From Chloroflexota bacterium (GTDB taxonomy: Bacteria > Chloroflexota > Dehalococcoidia > UBA2979): 64,000 bases of DNA. This document shows positions 26,773 through 35,616 of this stretch, piece by piece. Position numbers and translations under genes: made by a program. The stretch spans positions 1 through 64,000 of the forward strand of contig QWRD01000006.1 in NCBI GenBank assembly GCA_003670575.1. The letters run 5' to 3'. Within the stretch, counting starts at the first letter, position 1; each line of letters opens with the position of its first letter. The notes beneath the pieces are model-generated. The model searched no databases. It saw nothing but the letters and a program-made list of their open reading frames with translations, and had not been told where the DNA came from.

Positions 26773-27267
26773 GTGAAGACCGCGATCTATCGCGCGCGCC
26801 AGTTCTTCCGTGGCTTTCGCACCACGCTCGCCCCGCACGAGATTGGGCTGGTGCATGCCCGCCTGAGCGAGGCGGAACGCGAGCTGTTCGACGCCATGCA
26901 GGCGGGCGATCAGCGCCACAGCGTCGACCTCGCGTTGTGGCTCGGCCCGGAGGCCAGCGACACCTTGCTCACGGCCGCGTTATTGCACGATGTCGGGAAG
27001 GGGCCGGTGCATGTCTGGGATCGCATCGTCTTCGTGCTGCTCGGCGGCCTCGGGGATCGCGCGCGTGGGTGGTTGGAGGCGGAGCGTGGCGGGCGCTTCC
27101 GTCGCGCCCTCTGGCGATTGGAGCATCACGCGGCGCTTGGCGCGGCGTTGCTGCGCGCCGCTGGCAGCTCGCCACGCGTGGTAGAGCTCGTCGAGCGCCA
27201 CACAGCCGCCCCCCCACACGACGACGAGGAGCTGTCACGCCTCATTGCCGCAGACGAAGCGACATAA
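26773..27267 (+). CDS. HD-domain protein
   Basis: A 164-residue single-domain protein with the HD metal-dependent phosphohydrolase pattern: H49 (QRHSVDLA), H72-D73 (ALLHDVGKG) and a later His pair (LEHHAALGA), with a final Asp-rich helix. Substrate unknown. It lies 60 nt after the site-2 protease gene and about 120 nt before tyrA, so it may be co-transcribed with the former. Confidence 0.82.
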   Translation: MKTAIYRARQFFRGFRTTLAPHEIGLVHARLSEAERELFDAMQAGDQRHSVDLALWLGPEASDTLLTAALLHDVGKGPVHVWDRIVFVLLGGLGDRARGWLEAERGGRFRRALWRLEHHAALGAALLRAAGSSPRVVELVERHTAAPPHDDEELSRLIAADEAT

Positions 27268-27389
27268 CGCCACGACGCTGACTGGCGCGGGCTGGCACTA
27301 GGTGCTCGCAGCGCGGCATCGGATGGGTACACTGGGTGTGTGCACCTGCGCGGGCGCCGCGCCCATGGACTGGGGTTGGGGGAGACAGC

Positions 27390-28424
27390 ATGCCTCGGGT
27401 CACCATTATTGGCACCGGCCTGATTGGCGCTTCGATCGGCCTCGGGATGAAGAAGCATGGCCCACGCGACCTGGAAGTCGTTGGGCATGAGCGCAGCCTG
27501 GACCACGCGAAGCAGGCGCTGCGCACGCACGCCGTGGACCGCATGGAGCGCGATCTCGCCGCGGCTGTCGAGGGTGCCGCACTCGTGATCATCGCGACCC
27601 CGATCCTGGCGATGCGCGAGGTACTGGAAGTCATCGCTCCCGCGCTGGAAGCCGGCGCGGTGGTCACCGACACCGGCTCCACCAAGGCAGACATCGTCAA
27701 CTGGGGGCGAACCCTGCTCCCGGACACCACCGCGTTCGTCGGGGGCCATCCGATGGCCGGGAAGACGGATTCCGGGCCGCTGGCTGCGGACGCGGCGCTC
27801 TTCCAGGACGCGCGCTGGATCGTCGTACCTGACCCACTGGTTCCGCCCGACGCTGTCGATGTGGTCGTCGGGCTAGCGCAGATGCTGGGGGCCAAGCCCG
27901 TGTTCATGGACGCGCACGAGCATGACGCATATGCCGCGGCCATCTCGCACCTGCCGCTGGTCGCCGCCACAGGGCTCTTTCGCCTCGCGCGGTCCTCGGA
28001 GGCGTGGCCGGAGCTGTCGGCGCTGGCGTCCAGCGGGTTTCGCGACACCACACGCCTCACGGCCACCGAGCCGGTGATGGCGCATGACATAGCGATCACC
28101 AATCGCGCGCAGATCGTCCACTGGATTGAGCGGTACCGCGAGGAGTTGCGCCTCCTGCAGCTGGAGATCGCGGACACGGAGCACGAGGCGGAGCTGTTCC
28201 GTACGATCAGTGAATCGAACATGCAGTACGCGGCGTACCGCGCTGGCGCCGTCGGTCGCCGCGAAGTTGATGACGACCAGTTCGACACCATCGGGGACAT
28301 CTCGATGATGGATCTACTCATGGGCGGCCAGCTCGCCGAGCGCGCCCGAGAGCTCACGCGGCGCTCCGAGGAGCGCATCGCCGAGTCTGAGCGCACCGCC
28401 CGCGCCGCCGGGCGCGATGGCTGA
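27390..28424 (+). CDS. tyrA: Prephenate dehydrogenase
   Basis: Oxidatively decarboxylates prephenate to 4-hydroxyphenylpyruvate for tyrosine synthesis. The 344-residue protein starts MPRVTIIGTGLIGASIG, a Rossmann NAD motif; later TDTGSTK and GGHPMAGK are substrate motifs of the family. ATG 27390 follows a GGGGGAGA ribosome site. There is no fused chorismate mutase or ACT domain that I can see. A TACACT box near 27327 may be its promoter. The 3' end overlaps gmk by 8 nt. Confidence 0.92.
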   Translation: MPRVTIIGTGLIGASIGLGMKKHGPRDLEVVGHERSLDHAKQALRTHAVDRMERDLAAAVEGAALVIIATPILAMREVLEVIAPALEAGAVVTDTGSTKADIVNWGRTLLPDTTAFVGGHPMAGKTDSGPLAADAALFQDARWIVVPDPLVPPDAVDVVVGLAQMLGAKPVFMDAHEHDAYAAAISHLPLVAATGLFRLARSSEAWPELSALASSGFRDTTRLTATEPVMAHDIAITNRAQIVHWIERYREELRLLQLEIADTEHEAELFRTISESNMQYAAYRAGAVGRREVDDDQFDTIGDISMMDLLMGGQLAERARELTRRSEERIAESERTARAAGRDG

Positions 28425-29076
28425 GCCGGTGTCGCCTCAACCCGCGGGCACGGGGGCCGACGGCGCGGACTCGCCGGTGATCATCCTTGTGTCGGGGCCG
28501 TCCGGCGTTGGCAAGGACTCGGTGATCGCGCGTGTCCGGAAGCGGGCGACGTTCGCCGTGCCAGTGACGATGACCACGCGCCCACCGCGACCGGGCGAGG
28601 TCGAGGGGCGCGACTACTATTTCGTCAGTCGCGAGCAGTTCCTTGCGCACCTGGAGGCGGACGAACTGCTTGAGCACGCCGAGGTCTACGGCAATCTCTA
28701 CGGCGTGCCTCGGTCGGAATGGCCACGCGTGCTGGCGACAGGGCAGGATGTCATCGTGCGAGTGGACGTGCAGGGCTGCCGCACGCTGCGGCCGCTACTC
28801 CCGGGTGCCATCACCGTATTCATGGTGCCAGCGCCGCGTGAGGCCAGCGTCGATGAGCAACTGCGAGCGCTCGAGGCCTTCCTGCGGCACCGCAACGAGC
28901 GCGACGAAGTGATCGCGCAACGGCTCGCGGCCGCACCAGCGGAGCTGGCGGCGATCGCCGAGTTCGACCACGTGGTGCTCAACGTCTTCGGCGGCCTCGA
29001 CGCCGCTGCGACGGACGTGCTGTCGATCGTCGAGGCCGAGCGCGCCCGTCGCGGCCGCGGCACATCGGCCAGCTAG
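28417..29076 (+). CDS. gmk: Guanylate kinase
   Basis: Phosphorylates GMP to GDP. P-loop GPSGVGKDS at residues 27-35, GMP-binding segments TTRPPRPGE and GRDYYFVS, and the lid and AEVYGNLYG motif are present. The residue after the P-loop Lys is Asp rather than the usual Ser/Thr (GKDS, with Ser shifted by one), a small departure. The 219-residue length includes a 20-residue Ala/Gly-rich N-terminal extension. Confidence 0.9.
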   Translation: MAEPVSPQPAGTGADGADSPVIILVSGPSGVGKDSVIARVRKRATFAVPVTMTTRPPRPGEVEGRDYYFVSREQFLAHLEADELLEHAEVYGNLYGVPRSEWPRVLATGQDVIVRVDVQGCRTLRPLLPGAITVFMVPAPREASVDEQLRALEAFLRHRNERDEVIAQRLAAAPAELAAIAEFDHVVLNVFGGLDAAATDVLSIVEAERARRGRGTSAS

Positions 29077-29082
29077 CCGCCC

Positions 29083-29301
29083 ATGGATGGCCTGACGCTC
29101 TTCGGTGCGCTCGCGGTGTCCGCGATGCTGCTCTGCTACGCGCTGGAATCGAGGGGTGCCGGGTACGTGCTGGCCTTCGCGGCCGCGTGTGCGGCGTCGT
29201 CGGTGTACGGGTTCCTGCAGGGTGCGTGGCCATTCGGGGTGGTCGAGGCGATCTGGGCGGGCGTCGCCGCGAAGCGGTGGTGGGATCGACGCGAGGTTTG
29301 A
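29083..29301 (+). CDS. Small membrane protein
   Basis: A 72-residue protein with two or three hydrophobic stretches (LFGALAVSAMLLCYAL, YVLAFAAACAASSVYGFL, GVVEAIWAGVAA) and a basic/aromatic ending KRWWDRREV. It starts 7 nt after the gmk stop. Similar short proteins occur widely as unnamed membrane proteins; function unknown. Confidence 0.65.
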   Translation: MDGLTLFGALAVSAMLLCYALESRGAGYVLAFAAACAASSVYGFLQGAWPFGVVEAIWAGVAAKRWWDRREV

Positions 29302-29349
29302 CACCTCTTGCCACCGGCGGGTAGCCTCGAAACACGTCAATTCGAATAC

Positions 29350-29720
29350 ATACAGACGTCGATCGGGAGTAGTACGCCGTGTTGCGGGGCAGGTCCGCCG
29401 GTTCACCGGTGGAAGCAGAGAGCCGGGGTAGGTGCGAGCCCGGCGCCCGACACTGGCGGTACGCGTAAGCGAGCCGTCCAGTCATCAACAGCAGCGGCTG
29501 AATGGACCCGGGAGTCTCGGCCCGAACGCCCCTCGCATCGTTGAGTGGTCAGTAGGCGTCGACGGTGTGGGCGCCGTTATCCAGGCCTAGGGCATCGCTG
29601 TCCGCGCCTCGTCAGAGCGCGCGTCGGTCGTGCCGCGACGAGCGTGTGCGCCCAACGGCGCGCGCGATAATGGGTGGCACCGCGAGGACCATCGCCCCAT
29701 TGGCGATGGTCCTTTTTTGA
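29350..29720 (+). promoter_or_regulatory. T-box leader (tRNA-Trp sensing) upstream of trpE
   Basis: Transcriptional T-box riboswitch. Stem I: 5' loop strand GGGAGTAGTA at 29365-29374 and 3' strand GAATGGA at 29500-29506; flanking pairs TCGGG/CCCGG and GCCG/CGGC enclose the specifier loop. The specifier triplet is TGG (29503-29505), the tryptophan codon. AGAGAGCC and GGTGCGAGCC at 29418-29440 match the distal stem I elements. The T-box GGGTGGCACCGCG is at 29672-29684; its TGGC can pair with a tRNA 3' end GCCA, which fits the G73 discriminator of tRNA-Trp. A terminator follows. Uncharged tRNA-Trp should favour read-through into trpE. Confidence 0.93.
29685..29718 (+). terminator. Rho-independent terminator of the T-box leader
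   Basis: GGACCATCGCC (29686-29696) pairs perfectly with GGCGATGGTCC (29702-29712) around a 5-nt loop, followed by TTTTTT (29713-29718). The 5' arm overlaps the T-box side, so antiterminator and terminator are mutually exclusive. Confidence 0.95.
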
Positions 29721-29772
29721 TCACCGCTGGGTGGTCAGTCGTTGGTGGGCAACCGAGAAGGGATTGAACGGC

Positions 29773-29910
29773 ATGAGACGCAACCGCACCGCACAGCGAT
29801 CCGCGCGCACCGTAGCGCTGGAACTGTGGCGCGTGGACTGGCGCGTGTGCGAGTGGCGCGACGCCATCCCTGGTCAGCGGTCCCATGATTCGATTGGTGG
29901 TGCGAGATGA
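29773..29910 (+). CDS. Trp-rich small ORF coupled to trpE (possible leader peptide)
   Basis: A 45-codon ORF between the T-box terminator and trpE. It starts at ATG 29773 with a GAAGGGA ribosome site 10 nt upstream and stops at TGA 29908-29910, which overlaps the trpE ATG (ATGA). Three Trp codons fall in ten residues (LWRVDWRVCEW, residues 18-28). The product is otherwise Arg-rich and matches no family I know. A leader-peptide role in sensing tryptophan during translation is plausible; a chance ORF is possible. An in-frame GTG at 29731 would add two adjacent Trp codons but lacks a clear ribosome site. Confidence 0.5.
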   Translation: MRRNRTAQRSARTVALELWRVDWRVCEWRDAIPGQRSHDSIGGAR

Positions 29911-31373
29911 CTGAACTGTTTCCAACTCTCGATGCGGTGCGTGGCATGGTGAGCCGCGGCAACATCGTCCCCATCTATCGCGAGGTCCGAGCCGACCTGG
30001 AGACGCCGGTTTCCGCGTTCCTGAAGGTCGCGCGCGGCGAGTACTCGTTCCTACTGGAGTCCGTGGAGGGCGGGGAGCGCGTCGGGCGCTACTCGTTCAT
30101 CGGCACGGAGCCCTATCGCGTGACCGCGAGCGCCCACGCCGACGGCGATCCGCTGATCGAGGTGGAGGCGGAGCTCGGCCGGATGCGCTCCGTGGACGTG
30201 CCCGGGCTGCCGAGGTTCCACGGGGGTGCCGTCGGCTACATCGGCTACGAGGTGGTGCGCCACTTTGAGCCACGCGTGCCCGCACCGGACCGCGACGTGC
30301 TTGGCGTGCCGGAGTCGTGGCTGATGTTCACCGATGCGTTGTTGGTCTTCGACCACCTGCAGCACAAGATCAAAGTCGTGGCGCACGTGAGGCTGGATGG
30401 CGACATCGACGCCGCGTATGCGCAGGCCGCCGCGAAGATCGAGCAGCTGGTGGAGCGCCTCGCACAGCCGCTGGCGGCGTTGCCATACCAGCCGTGCGAT
30501 GGTCCCATCGGTCAGCCGGTGCGCTCCAACTGGGATCGGGAGGATTTCCTGATCGCGGTGGAGCGGACGAAGGACTACATCCGCGCCGGAGACATCGTGC
30601 AGGCCGTGCTCTCGCAGCGCTTCAGCCGTGCGACCGGCGCGCACCCGTTCGAGGTGTACCGCTCACTGCGGCAGATCAACCCCTCGCCGTACATGTACTA
30701 CCTCCAGTTCGGCGATGCCTACATCGTGGGTGCGTCGCCGGAACTGCTGGTGAAGGTGGAAGAGGGCAAGGTCGAGGTGCATCCGATCGCCGGCACCCGC
30801 CCGCGTGGCGCCACGCCCGAGGAGGACGCGCGGCTCGCCGATGAGTTGGCGCACGACCCGAAGGAACTGGCGGAGCACGTCATGCTGCTGGACCTGGGCC
30901 GTAACGACGTCGGCAAAGTCTCGGAGCCCGGCAGCGTGGAGGTGACGCAGCGTTTCGACATTGAGTCGTATTCGCACGTGATTCACCTCGTGAGCCACGT
31001 GCAGGGTCGGCTGCGTGCGGGGCTCAGTCCGTATGAGGCGCTGCGATCGGCGTTCCCCGCGGGTACGGTGTCCGGCGCGCCGAAGATCCGCGCGATGGAG
31101 ATCGTGGCGGAACTGGAGCCGGACCAGCGCGGCCCGTACGCAGGCGCGGTCGGCTTCTTCGACCTCTCGGGAAACGTGGAGACGTGCATCACGATTCGCA
31201 CGCTGGTGATGCGCCACGGTCAGGCGCACGTGCAGGCCGGCGCGGGCATCGTCTACGACTCTGAGCCGGTGAAGGAATTCGAGGAGACCCAACACAAGGC
31301 GCGCGCATTGCTCGCGGCGATCGATGCTGCGGAGGCGGCGGCGACGGGCGCCGTCGGCAGCCTGGGCTACTGA
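29907..31373 (+). CDS. trpE: Anthranilate synthase component I
   Basis: Makes anthranilate from chorismate with ammonia supplied by TrpG. The 488-residue protein has the N-terminal tryptophan-feedback domain with LLESVEGGERVGRYSFIG (the LLES element) and the chorismate-binding domain with PSPYMYYL, ASPELLV, IAGTRPRG, ELxEHxMLLDLGRND and GTVSGAPKIRA. Both halves are intact, so feedback inhibition by Trp is expected. First structural gene of the trp operon. Confidence 0.97.
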   Translation: MTELFPTLDAVRGMVSRGNIVPIYREVRADLETPVSAFLKVARGEYSFLLESVEGGERVGRYSFIGTEPYRVTASAHADGDPLIEVEAELGRMRSVDVPGLPRFHGGAVGYIGYEVVRHFEPRVPAPDRDVLGVPESWLMFTDALLVFDHLQHKIKVVAHVRLDGDIDAAYAQAAAKIEQLVERLAQPLAALPYQPCDGPIGQPVRSNWDREDFLIAVERTKDYIRAGDIVQAVLSQRFSRATGAHPFEVYRSLRQINPSPYMYYLQFGDAYIVGASPELLVKVEEGKVEVHPIAGTRPRGATPEEDARLADELAHDPKELAEHVMLLDLGRNDVGKVSEPGSVEVTQRFDIESYSHVIHLVSHVQGRLRAGLSPYEALRSAFPAGTVSGAPKIRAMEIVAELEPDQRGPYAGAVGFFDLSGNVETCITIRTLVMRHGQAHVQAGAGIVYDSEPVKEFEETQHKARALLAAIDAAEAAATGAVGSLGY

Positions 31374-31388
31374 GATGGTGAGCCACCC

Positions 31389-32264
31389 GTGACCACCATT
31401 CCGCACCCCACCATCGTGGCGGCCGGTGTTCGACTCGCGCGGGAGGACGGCAGCGTGCTGTTGGTCCGCCACCGCACGGGGGTTGCGGCCGGGCGCTGGT
31501 GCGTGCCGATCATCGATGTCCCGGAGGAGGAGGTGATGGAGTCCGCCGTCACCCGGCTGCTGCGGGACGTGCTGCGCCTGGACGCGACACGCATCGAGTT
31601 CGCCGAGACGCTGCTGATCCCCGCGCCTGACGGCGATGTCGTCGTGAACGTCTTCGATGCCTTCGGCTGGACCGGCGAGCCACGCTATAGCGATCGCGAC
31701 TTCGATGACGCCGGCTGGGTGGAGCCTGCCGCGCTCTCGACGATCGATGCGCTGCCGGAGCTGGCTGCATGGCTCGGCGGCGCAGCGGAAGCGGAGAGCG
31801 ACCCGCACGACGCGCTGGTGCTCGACCTGCTGGCGGCGCGCGAGGAACTGCTCGCGGCCTTCGAGGCGATCGACGGCCGCAGCCAGGAGCGCGCGCTGGA
31901 CGGCGCATGGGCCCCCGTCGACGTGCTCCATCACGTCGCTGCCTACGAGGGCTACGCGATGGATGAGACGCTGCGCCTGATTGAGCAGCCGGGTCACCGT
32001 TGGCGTCCGTTCAACGAGGCGCAGGCGGAGGCCGACCGGCGGCTACGTGCTCGCCCGTCCGCCGCCGAGGTGCACGACCGGATGGTGCGTGGCCAGACGG
32101 AGACCATGCGCCTGCTCGGCAACTTGATGCCGGAGCAGTTCCGGGCCTTTGGTACGCACGCGGAGCGCGGGTTCATGACCGCCCGTGACTGCATCGAGGA
32201 GATCGCGCGCCATGACCGTGAACACACCGCACAACTGCGCGGGATGCGCCCCGCAGCGTTCTGA
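31389..32264 (+). CDS. Nudix-like and DinB-like fusion protein
   Basis: Residues about 8-135 resemble a Nudix fold (VRLAREDGSVLLVRHRTGVAAGRWCVP; FDDAGWVEPAAL), but the Nudix box REUXEEXGU is not conserved: the helix reads VMESAVTRLLRDVLRL, lacking the EE pair, so hydrolase activity is doubtful. Residues about 145-288 match the DinB/YfiT four-helix fold with candidate metal His residues in DVLHHVAAYEG and ARHDREHTAQL. The gene starts at GTG 31389, 15 nt after trpE, and ends 22 nt before trpG. No tryptophan-related role is known for such a fusion. Confidence 0.75.
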   Translation: MTTIPHPTIVAAGVRLAREDGSVLLVRHRTGVAAGRWCVPIIDVPEEEVMESAVTRLLRDVLRLDATRIEFAETLLIPAPDGDVVVNVFDAFGWTGEPRYSDRDFDDAGWVEPAALSTIDALPELAAWLGGAAEAESDPHDALVLDLLAAREELLAAFEAIDGRSQERALDGAWAPVDVLHHVAAYEGYAMDETLRLIEQPGHRWRPFNEAQAEADRRLRARPSAAEVHDRMVRGQTETMRLLGNLMPEQFRAFGTHAERGFMTARDCIEEIARHDREHTAQLRGMRPAAF

Positions 32265-32286
32265 ATCGGAAGAGTGAGGAGAACCG

Positions 32287-32880
32287 ATGCTGCTACTCAT
32301 CGATAATTACGACTCGTTCACATACAACCTCTACCAGTACCTCGCCGAGCTTGGCGCGGACGTGGAGGTGTTTCGCAACGACCAGGTGAGCGTGCAGGAC
32401 TGCCTGGCGATGGCACCGGAGCGTATCGTGATCTCGCCTGGTCCCTGCTCGCCGGACGAGGCGGGCATCTCGATCGAATTGATCAAGGCGGCGGCCGGGA
32501 AGGTTCCGCTGCTCGGCGTGTGCCTGGGTCACCAGTCGATCGGTCAGGCGTTCGGTGGCACCGTGACGTTCGCGGGCGAGATCATGCATGGCAAGACCTC
32601 GATGGTGACGCATGACGGCCGAGGGGTGTTCGCGGGCCTTCCGAACCCATTCGAGGCGATTCGGTATCATTCACTGGCGATTGCGCCGGACTCCGTGCCG
32701 GACGTGCTGGAAGTCTCCGCACGGTCGGAGAGCGGCGTCATCATGGGAGTTCGCCACCGCGAGTACGCCATTGAGGGCGTGCAGTTTCACCCGGAGTCGA
32801 TCATGACGCTCGTCGGCCACGACCTGCTGCGCAACTTCCTCGCCATGCCGAACCGGGCGCCCGCCGGAGCCGCACGATGA
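32287..32880 (+). CDS. trpG: Anthranilate synthase component II (glutamine amidotransferase)
   Basis: Class I glutamine amidotransferase that feeds ammonia to TrpE. The 197-residue protein has [13 protein letters not shown] at the N-terminus, the nucleophile Cys in [10 protein letters not shown] and the catalytic His/Glu in [11 protein letters not shown]. It may also serve 4-amino-4-deoxychorismate synthase. GAGGAG precedes ATG 32287; the stop overlaps the trpD start as ATGA. Confidence 0.96.
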   Translation: MLLLIDNYDSFTYNLYQYLAELGADVEVFRNDQVSVQDCLAMAPERIVISPGPCSPDEAGISIELIKAAAGKVPLLGVCLGHQSIGQAFGGTVTFAGEIMHGKTSMVTHDGRGVFAGLPNPFEAIRYHSLAIAPDSVPDVLEVSARSESGVIMGVRHREYAIEGVQFHPESIMTLVGHDLLRNFLAMPNRAPAGAAR

Positions 32881-33938
32881 CCAACGCGCCAACGCCGCCC
32901 GCGCCAATGGCTGGCACCGCGATGCGAGCAGCGCTCGTCGCGCTCGTCGATGATCACCGCGACCTCACGGAGGCGGAGGCCGCCGCCTGTATGGAAGAGA
33001 TCATGGGTGACGGCGCGACGGCCGCGCAGTTCGGCGCGCTGATGGTCGCGCTGCGACTCAAGGGCGAGACCGTCGACGAGATCACCGGCATGGCAAAGGT
33101 GATGCGCGCGCACGCGCTGCGCGTCGAGGTTCCCTCGCGGCCGCTGCTCGACACGTGCGGCACCGGCGGCGACGGGCTGCGCACGTTCAATGCCTCCACT
33201 GCCGCGGCGTTTGCCGTCGCGGCGGCGGGCGGGAAGGTCGCCAAACACGGCAACCGCGCCGCCACCTCGCAGTCCGGCTCGGCCGACGTGCTGGAGGCGC
33301 TGGGCGCGGACATCACCCTCACGCCACAGCAAGTCGTGAACTGCATCGAGCGGACCGGCGTCGGGTTCATGTTCGCGCAGGCGTTCCATCCCGCGATGAA
33401 GTTTGCGGCGCCGCTGCGACGTGAACTCGGGCTGCGCACCGTGTTCAACATCCTTGGTCCGCTGACCAACCCGGCGGATGCGAACTGCCAGGTGCTCGGC
33501 GTGCCGAATGCGGCGATCGGCGAGAAACTCGCGCACGTGCTCGCACGGCTCGGGATGCGGCACGCGCTGGTGGTGAGCGGCGACGAGGGGCTGGACGAGA
33601 TCTCGGTCTCAGGCCCGACGACCGCCTTCGAGGTGCGCGGCGAGACCGTCACGCAGCGTCGCATCACCCCGGATGAACTCGGCCTGGCCACTTATCCGCT
33701 GGCCGAGGTGGCCGGCGGCACCCCTCAGGAGAACGCTGTGACTATGCGCAAGATCTTCACCGGCGACGGCGCTCCTGCGGTGCGGGACTTCGTGGCCGCG
33801 AACGCGGGCGCCGGGTTGTACGTGCTGGGGCTTGCCTCGACGATTCGGCAAGGCGTCGAGCAGGCGCGTACGGTGATGGACAGCGGCGATGCGGCCGCGC
33901 GACTGGGGGCGTTTGTGGAGGCGAGCCGTCGTGGTTGA
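32877..33938 (+). CDS. trpD: Anthranilate phosphoribosyltransferase
   Basis: Joins anthranilate to phosphoribosyl pyrophosphate. The 353-residue protein shows the PRPP-binding DTCGTGGDG, the NAST-like segment ([25 protein letters not shown]) and [18 protein letters not shown]. Length and motifs are normal. Confidence 0.97.
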   Translation: MTNAPTPPAPMAGTAMRAALVALVDDHRDLTEAEAAACMEEIMGDGATAAQFGALMVALRLKGETVDEITGMAKVMRAHALRVEVPSRPLLDTCGTGGDGLRTFNASTAAAFAVAAAGGKVAKHGNRAATSQSGSADVLEALGADITLTPQQVVNCIERTGVGFMFAQAFHPAMKFAAPLRRELGLRTVFNILGPLTNPADANCQVLGVPNAAIGEKLAHVLARLGMRHALVVSGDEGLDEISVSGPTTAFEVRGETVTQRRITPDELGLATYPLAEVAGGTPQENAVTMRKIFTGDGAPAVRDFVAANAGAGLYVLGLASTIRQGVEQARTVMDSGDAAARLGAFVEASRRG

Positions 33939-34854
33939 ACAGGCGCGGCCCGACCCAATGCCCGCGCACATCGCCATCGATGGCGCACGCGAGACCGGGA
34001 CGGTGCTCGACCGCATCGTCGCCGACCGCCGGCTGCGCCTCGCCGAGGATCGCGCGGCGACACCGGAGTCGGCATTCGCGGGGCTGGAGGCTTCACTCCC
34101 GGGCGCGCGCGTGGACTTCGTCGCGCGGTTGCGCCAAGGGCGCCTCGCCGCTCCGGCTGGCGCGCGGCTGCGGCTGATTGCGGAGATCAAGCGCGCGTCG
34201 CCGTCCAAGGGACTGTTCGATGAGCATCTGGATGCCGAGGCACAGGCGCTGCGCTATGCGGCGGCCGGAGCGTCCGCAATCTCGGTGCTCACCGAGCCAA
34301 CGTCGTTTCGGGGCTCGGTCGCCGATCTGCGCGCCGCGCGCTGCGCGTTCCGGGAAGACCCGGACCGTCCGGCGGTGCTGCGCAAGGACTTCATCTTCGA
34401 CCCGTATCAGGTGCTGGAGGCGCGTGCGAACGGCGCTGATGCGCTGCTCCTGATCGTGATGATGCTCACGCCCGACGCGTTGCGTGATCTCATCGCGCTG
34501 ACGCGCGCAGAGGGCATGGAGCCGTTGGTCGAGGTGCACGATGAGGCGGAGGTGGCGGCTGCGCTGGCCGCCGGTGCGCGGGTGATCGGCGTGAACAACC
34601 GCGACCTCCGCACGTTCGCGGAAGACCTCGGCACGACGGAGCGACTGGCGCCGCTGATCACGCCGCACGCGACGCTTGTTGCGGAATCGGCGATCAAGTT
34701 CGCGGTAGACGCCCGGCGCATGGCCGATGCTGGCGCGAGCGCGGTGCTGGTCGGCGAGGCGCTGATGTTGAGCGAGACGATCGCCGCGAAGGCGCACGAG
34801 TTGCTGCTGCTGAGAGCGGATGGAGCCCCCTCGCCGCTGGCGGGGGAAGGCTAG
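33931..34854 (+). CDS. trpC: Indole-3-glycerol phosphate synthase
   Basis: Cyclises carboxyphenylaminodeoxyribulose phosphate to indole-3-glycerol phosphate. GTG 33931, overlapping the trpD stop by 8 nt with GGAGG nine nt upstream, gives 307 residues; ATG 33958 is an alternative. Motifs: AEIKRASPSKG, LRKDFIFDPYQ, GVNNRDLRTF, VAESAIK. The catalytic Lys and Glu are present. The last residues (PSPLAGEG) are encoded by a palindromic element and probably form an added tail. Confidence 0.96.
   Translation: MVEQARPDPMPAHIAIDGARETGTVLDRIVADRRLRLAEDRAATPESAFAGLEASLPGARVDFVARLRQGRLAAPAGARLRLIAEIKRASPSKGLFDEHLDAEAQALRYAAAGASAISVLTEPTSFRGSVADLRAARCAFREDPDRPAVLRKDFIFDPYQVLEARANGADALLLIVMMLTPDALRDLIALTRAEGMEPLVEVHDEAEVAAALAAGARVIGVNNRDLRTFAEDLGTTERLAPLITPHATLVAESAIKFAVDARRMADAGASAVLVGEALMLSETIAAKAHELLLLRADGAPSPLAGEG
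34826..34846 (+). repeat. REP-like palindrome at the 3' end of trpC
   Basis: CCCCCTCGCC (34826-34835) and GGCGGGGG (34839-34846) form an 8-pair stem with one T-G wobble and a 3-nt loop. Translated, it gives PSPLAGEG, a sequence known from dispersed palindromic repeats in several GC-rich bacteria. It lies across the trpC end, just before trpF. Confidence 0.45.
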
Positions 34855-34872
34855 CGTGGGGGTGCGCCACAG

Positions 34873-35616
34873 ATGACCTTCGTGAAGATATGCGGCAACC
34901 GCACTCCCGCCGATGTACTGGCTGCCGCCGAGGCGGGCGCGGACTTCGTCGGCATGGTGTTCGCGAAATCGTCGCGCCAAGTCGATCCGGACGAGGCATA
35001 CGCGATGGTACGCGCCCTCGGCGGGCCGCTCTCGGGCCACGAGTTCCTGATGCCGCCTCCGTCCCAGCCGCACGTCCGCGAGGTGGTGAGCGAGTGGTTC
35101 CGCCACGGCTCGCGCGTGCTGGAGACGTACCTGGAGGCGAAGCGCCCGCTGACCGTCGGCATCTTCGCCGACCAGCCGATCGAGGAAGTGAACGAGATTG
35201 CGGAGGAGGTCGGACTGGACCTCGTCCAACTGTCGGGCGACGAGACGTGGGAGGACTGCTTGCTGGTGACGAAGCAGGTGATCCAGGTGATGCACGTGTC
35301 ACCGCTCGACTCGCCCTCGGACCCGATGACGCTCGTGCAGCCGGGGTTCGCGCTGGCGCTAATGATGGACACCGCGCATGGGCCGTATCGCGGCGGCACC
35401 GGCCACATCTTCGATTGGGAGGTCGCTCGCGAGGTTGCCTCGCGCGTGCCGATGCTACTTGCGGGCGGACTGAACCCGGAGAACGTCGGCGAGGCGATTC
35501 GCACCGTGCACCCGTGGGCCGTTGATGTCTCAAGCGGCACGGAAACTGATGGACGCAAAGACTACGACCGCGTGCGCGCCTTCATCCGCGCCGTGCGAGA
35601 GGCGGATGCACGATGA
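34873..35616 (+). CDS. trpF: Phosphoribosylanthranilate isomerase
   Basis: Amadori isomerase between TrpD and TrpC in the pathway. The catalytic Cys is in [11 protein letters not shown] (family KICG) and the catalytic Asp in [31 protein letters not shown] is the phosphate site. At 247 residues it is about 40 longer than usual, with an extra segment near residues 50-90 ([22 protein letters not shown]). Stop and trpB start overlap as ATGA. Confidence 0.93.
   Translation: MTFVKICGNRTPADVLAAAEAGADFVGMVFAKSSRQVDPDEAYAMVRALGGPLSGHEFLMPPPSQPHVREVVSEWFRHGSRVLETYLEAKRPLTVGIFADQPIEEVNEIAEEVGLDLVQLSGDETWEDCLLVTKQVIQVMHVSPLDSPSDPMTLVQPGFALALMMDTAHGPYRGGTGHIFDWEVAREVASRVPMLLAGGLNPENVGEAIRTVHPWAVDVSSGTETDGRKDYDRVRAFIRAVREADAR

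Noticed and set aside
29350-29720. The structured leader before trpE considered as a tRNA or other RNA gene
   Set aside because: No cloverleaf or CCA end fits; the T-box consensus and terminator explain the structure.
30663-31997. A 444-codon open frame on the minus strand within trpE and the Nudix-DinB gene
   Set aside because: It is a reverse frame of strongly supported genes with no recognisable domain.
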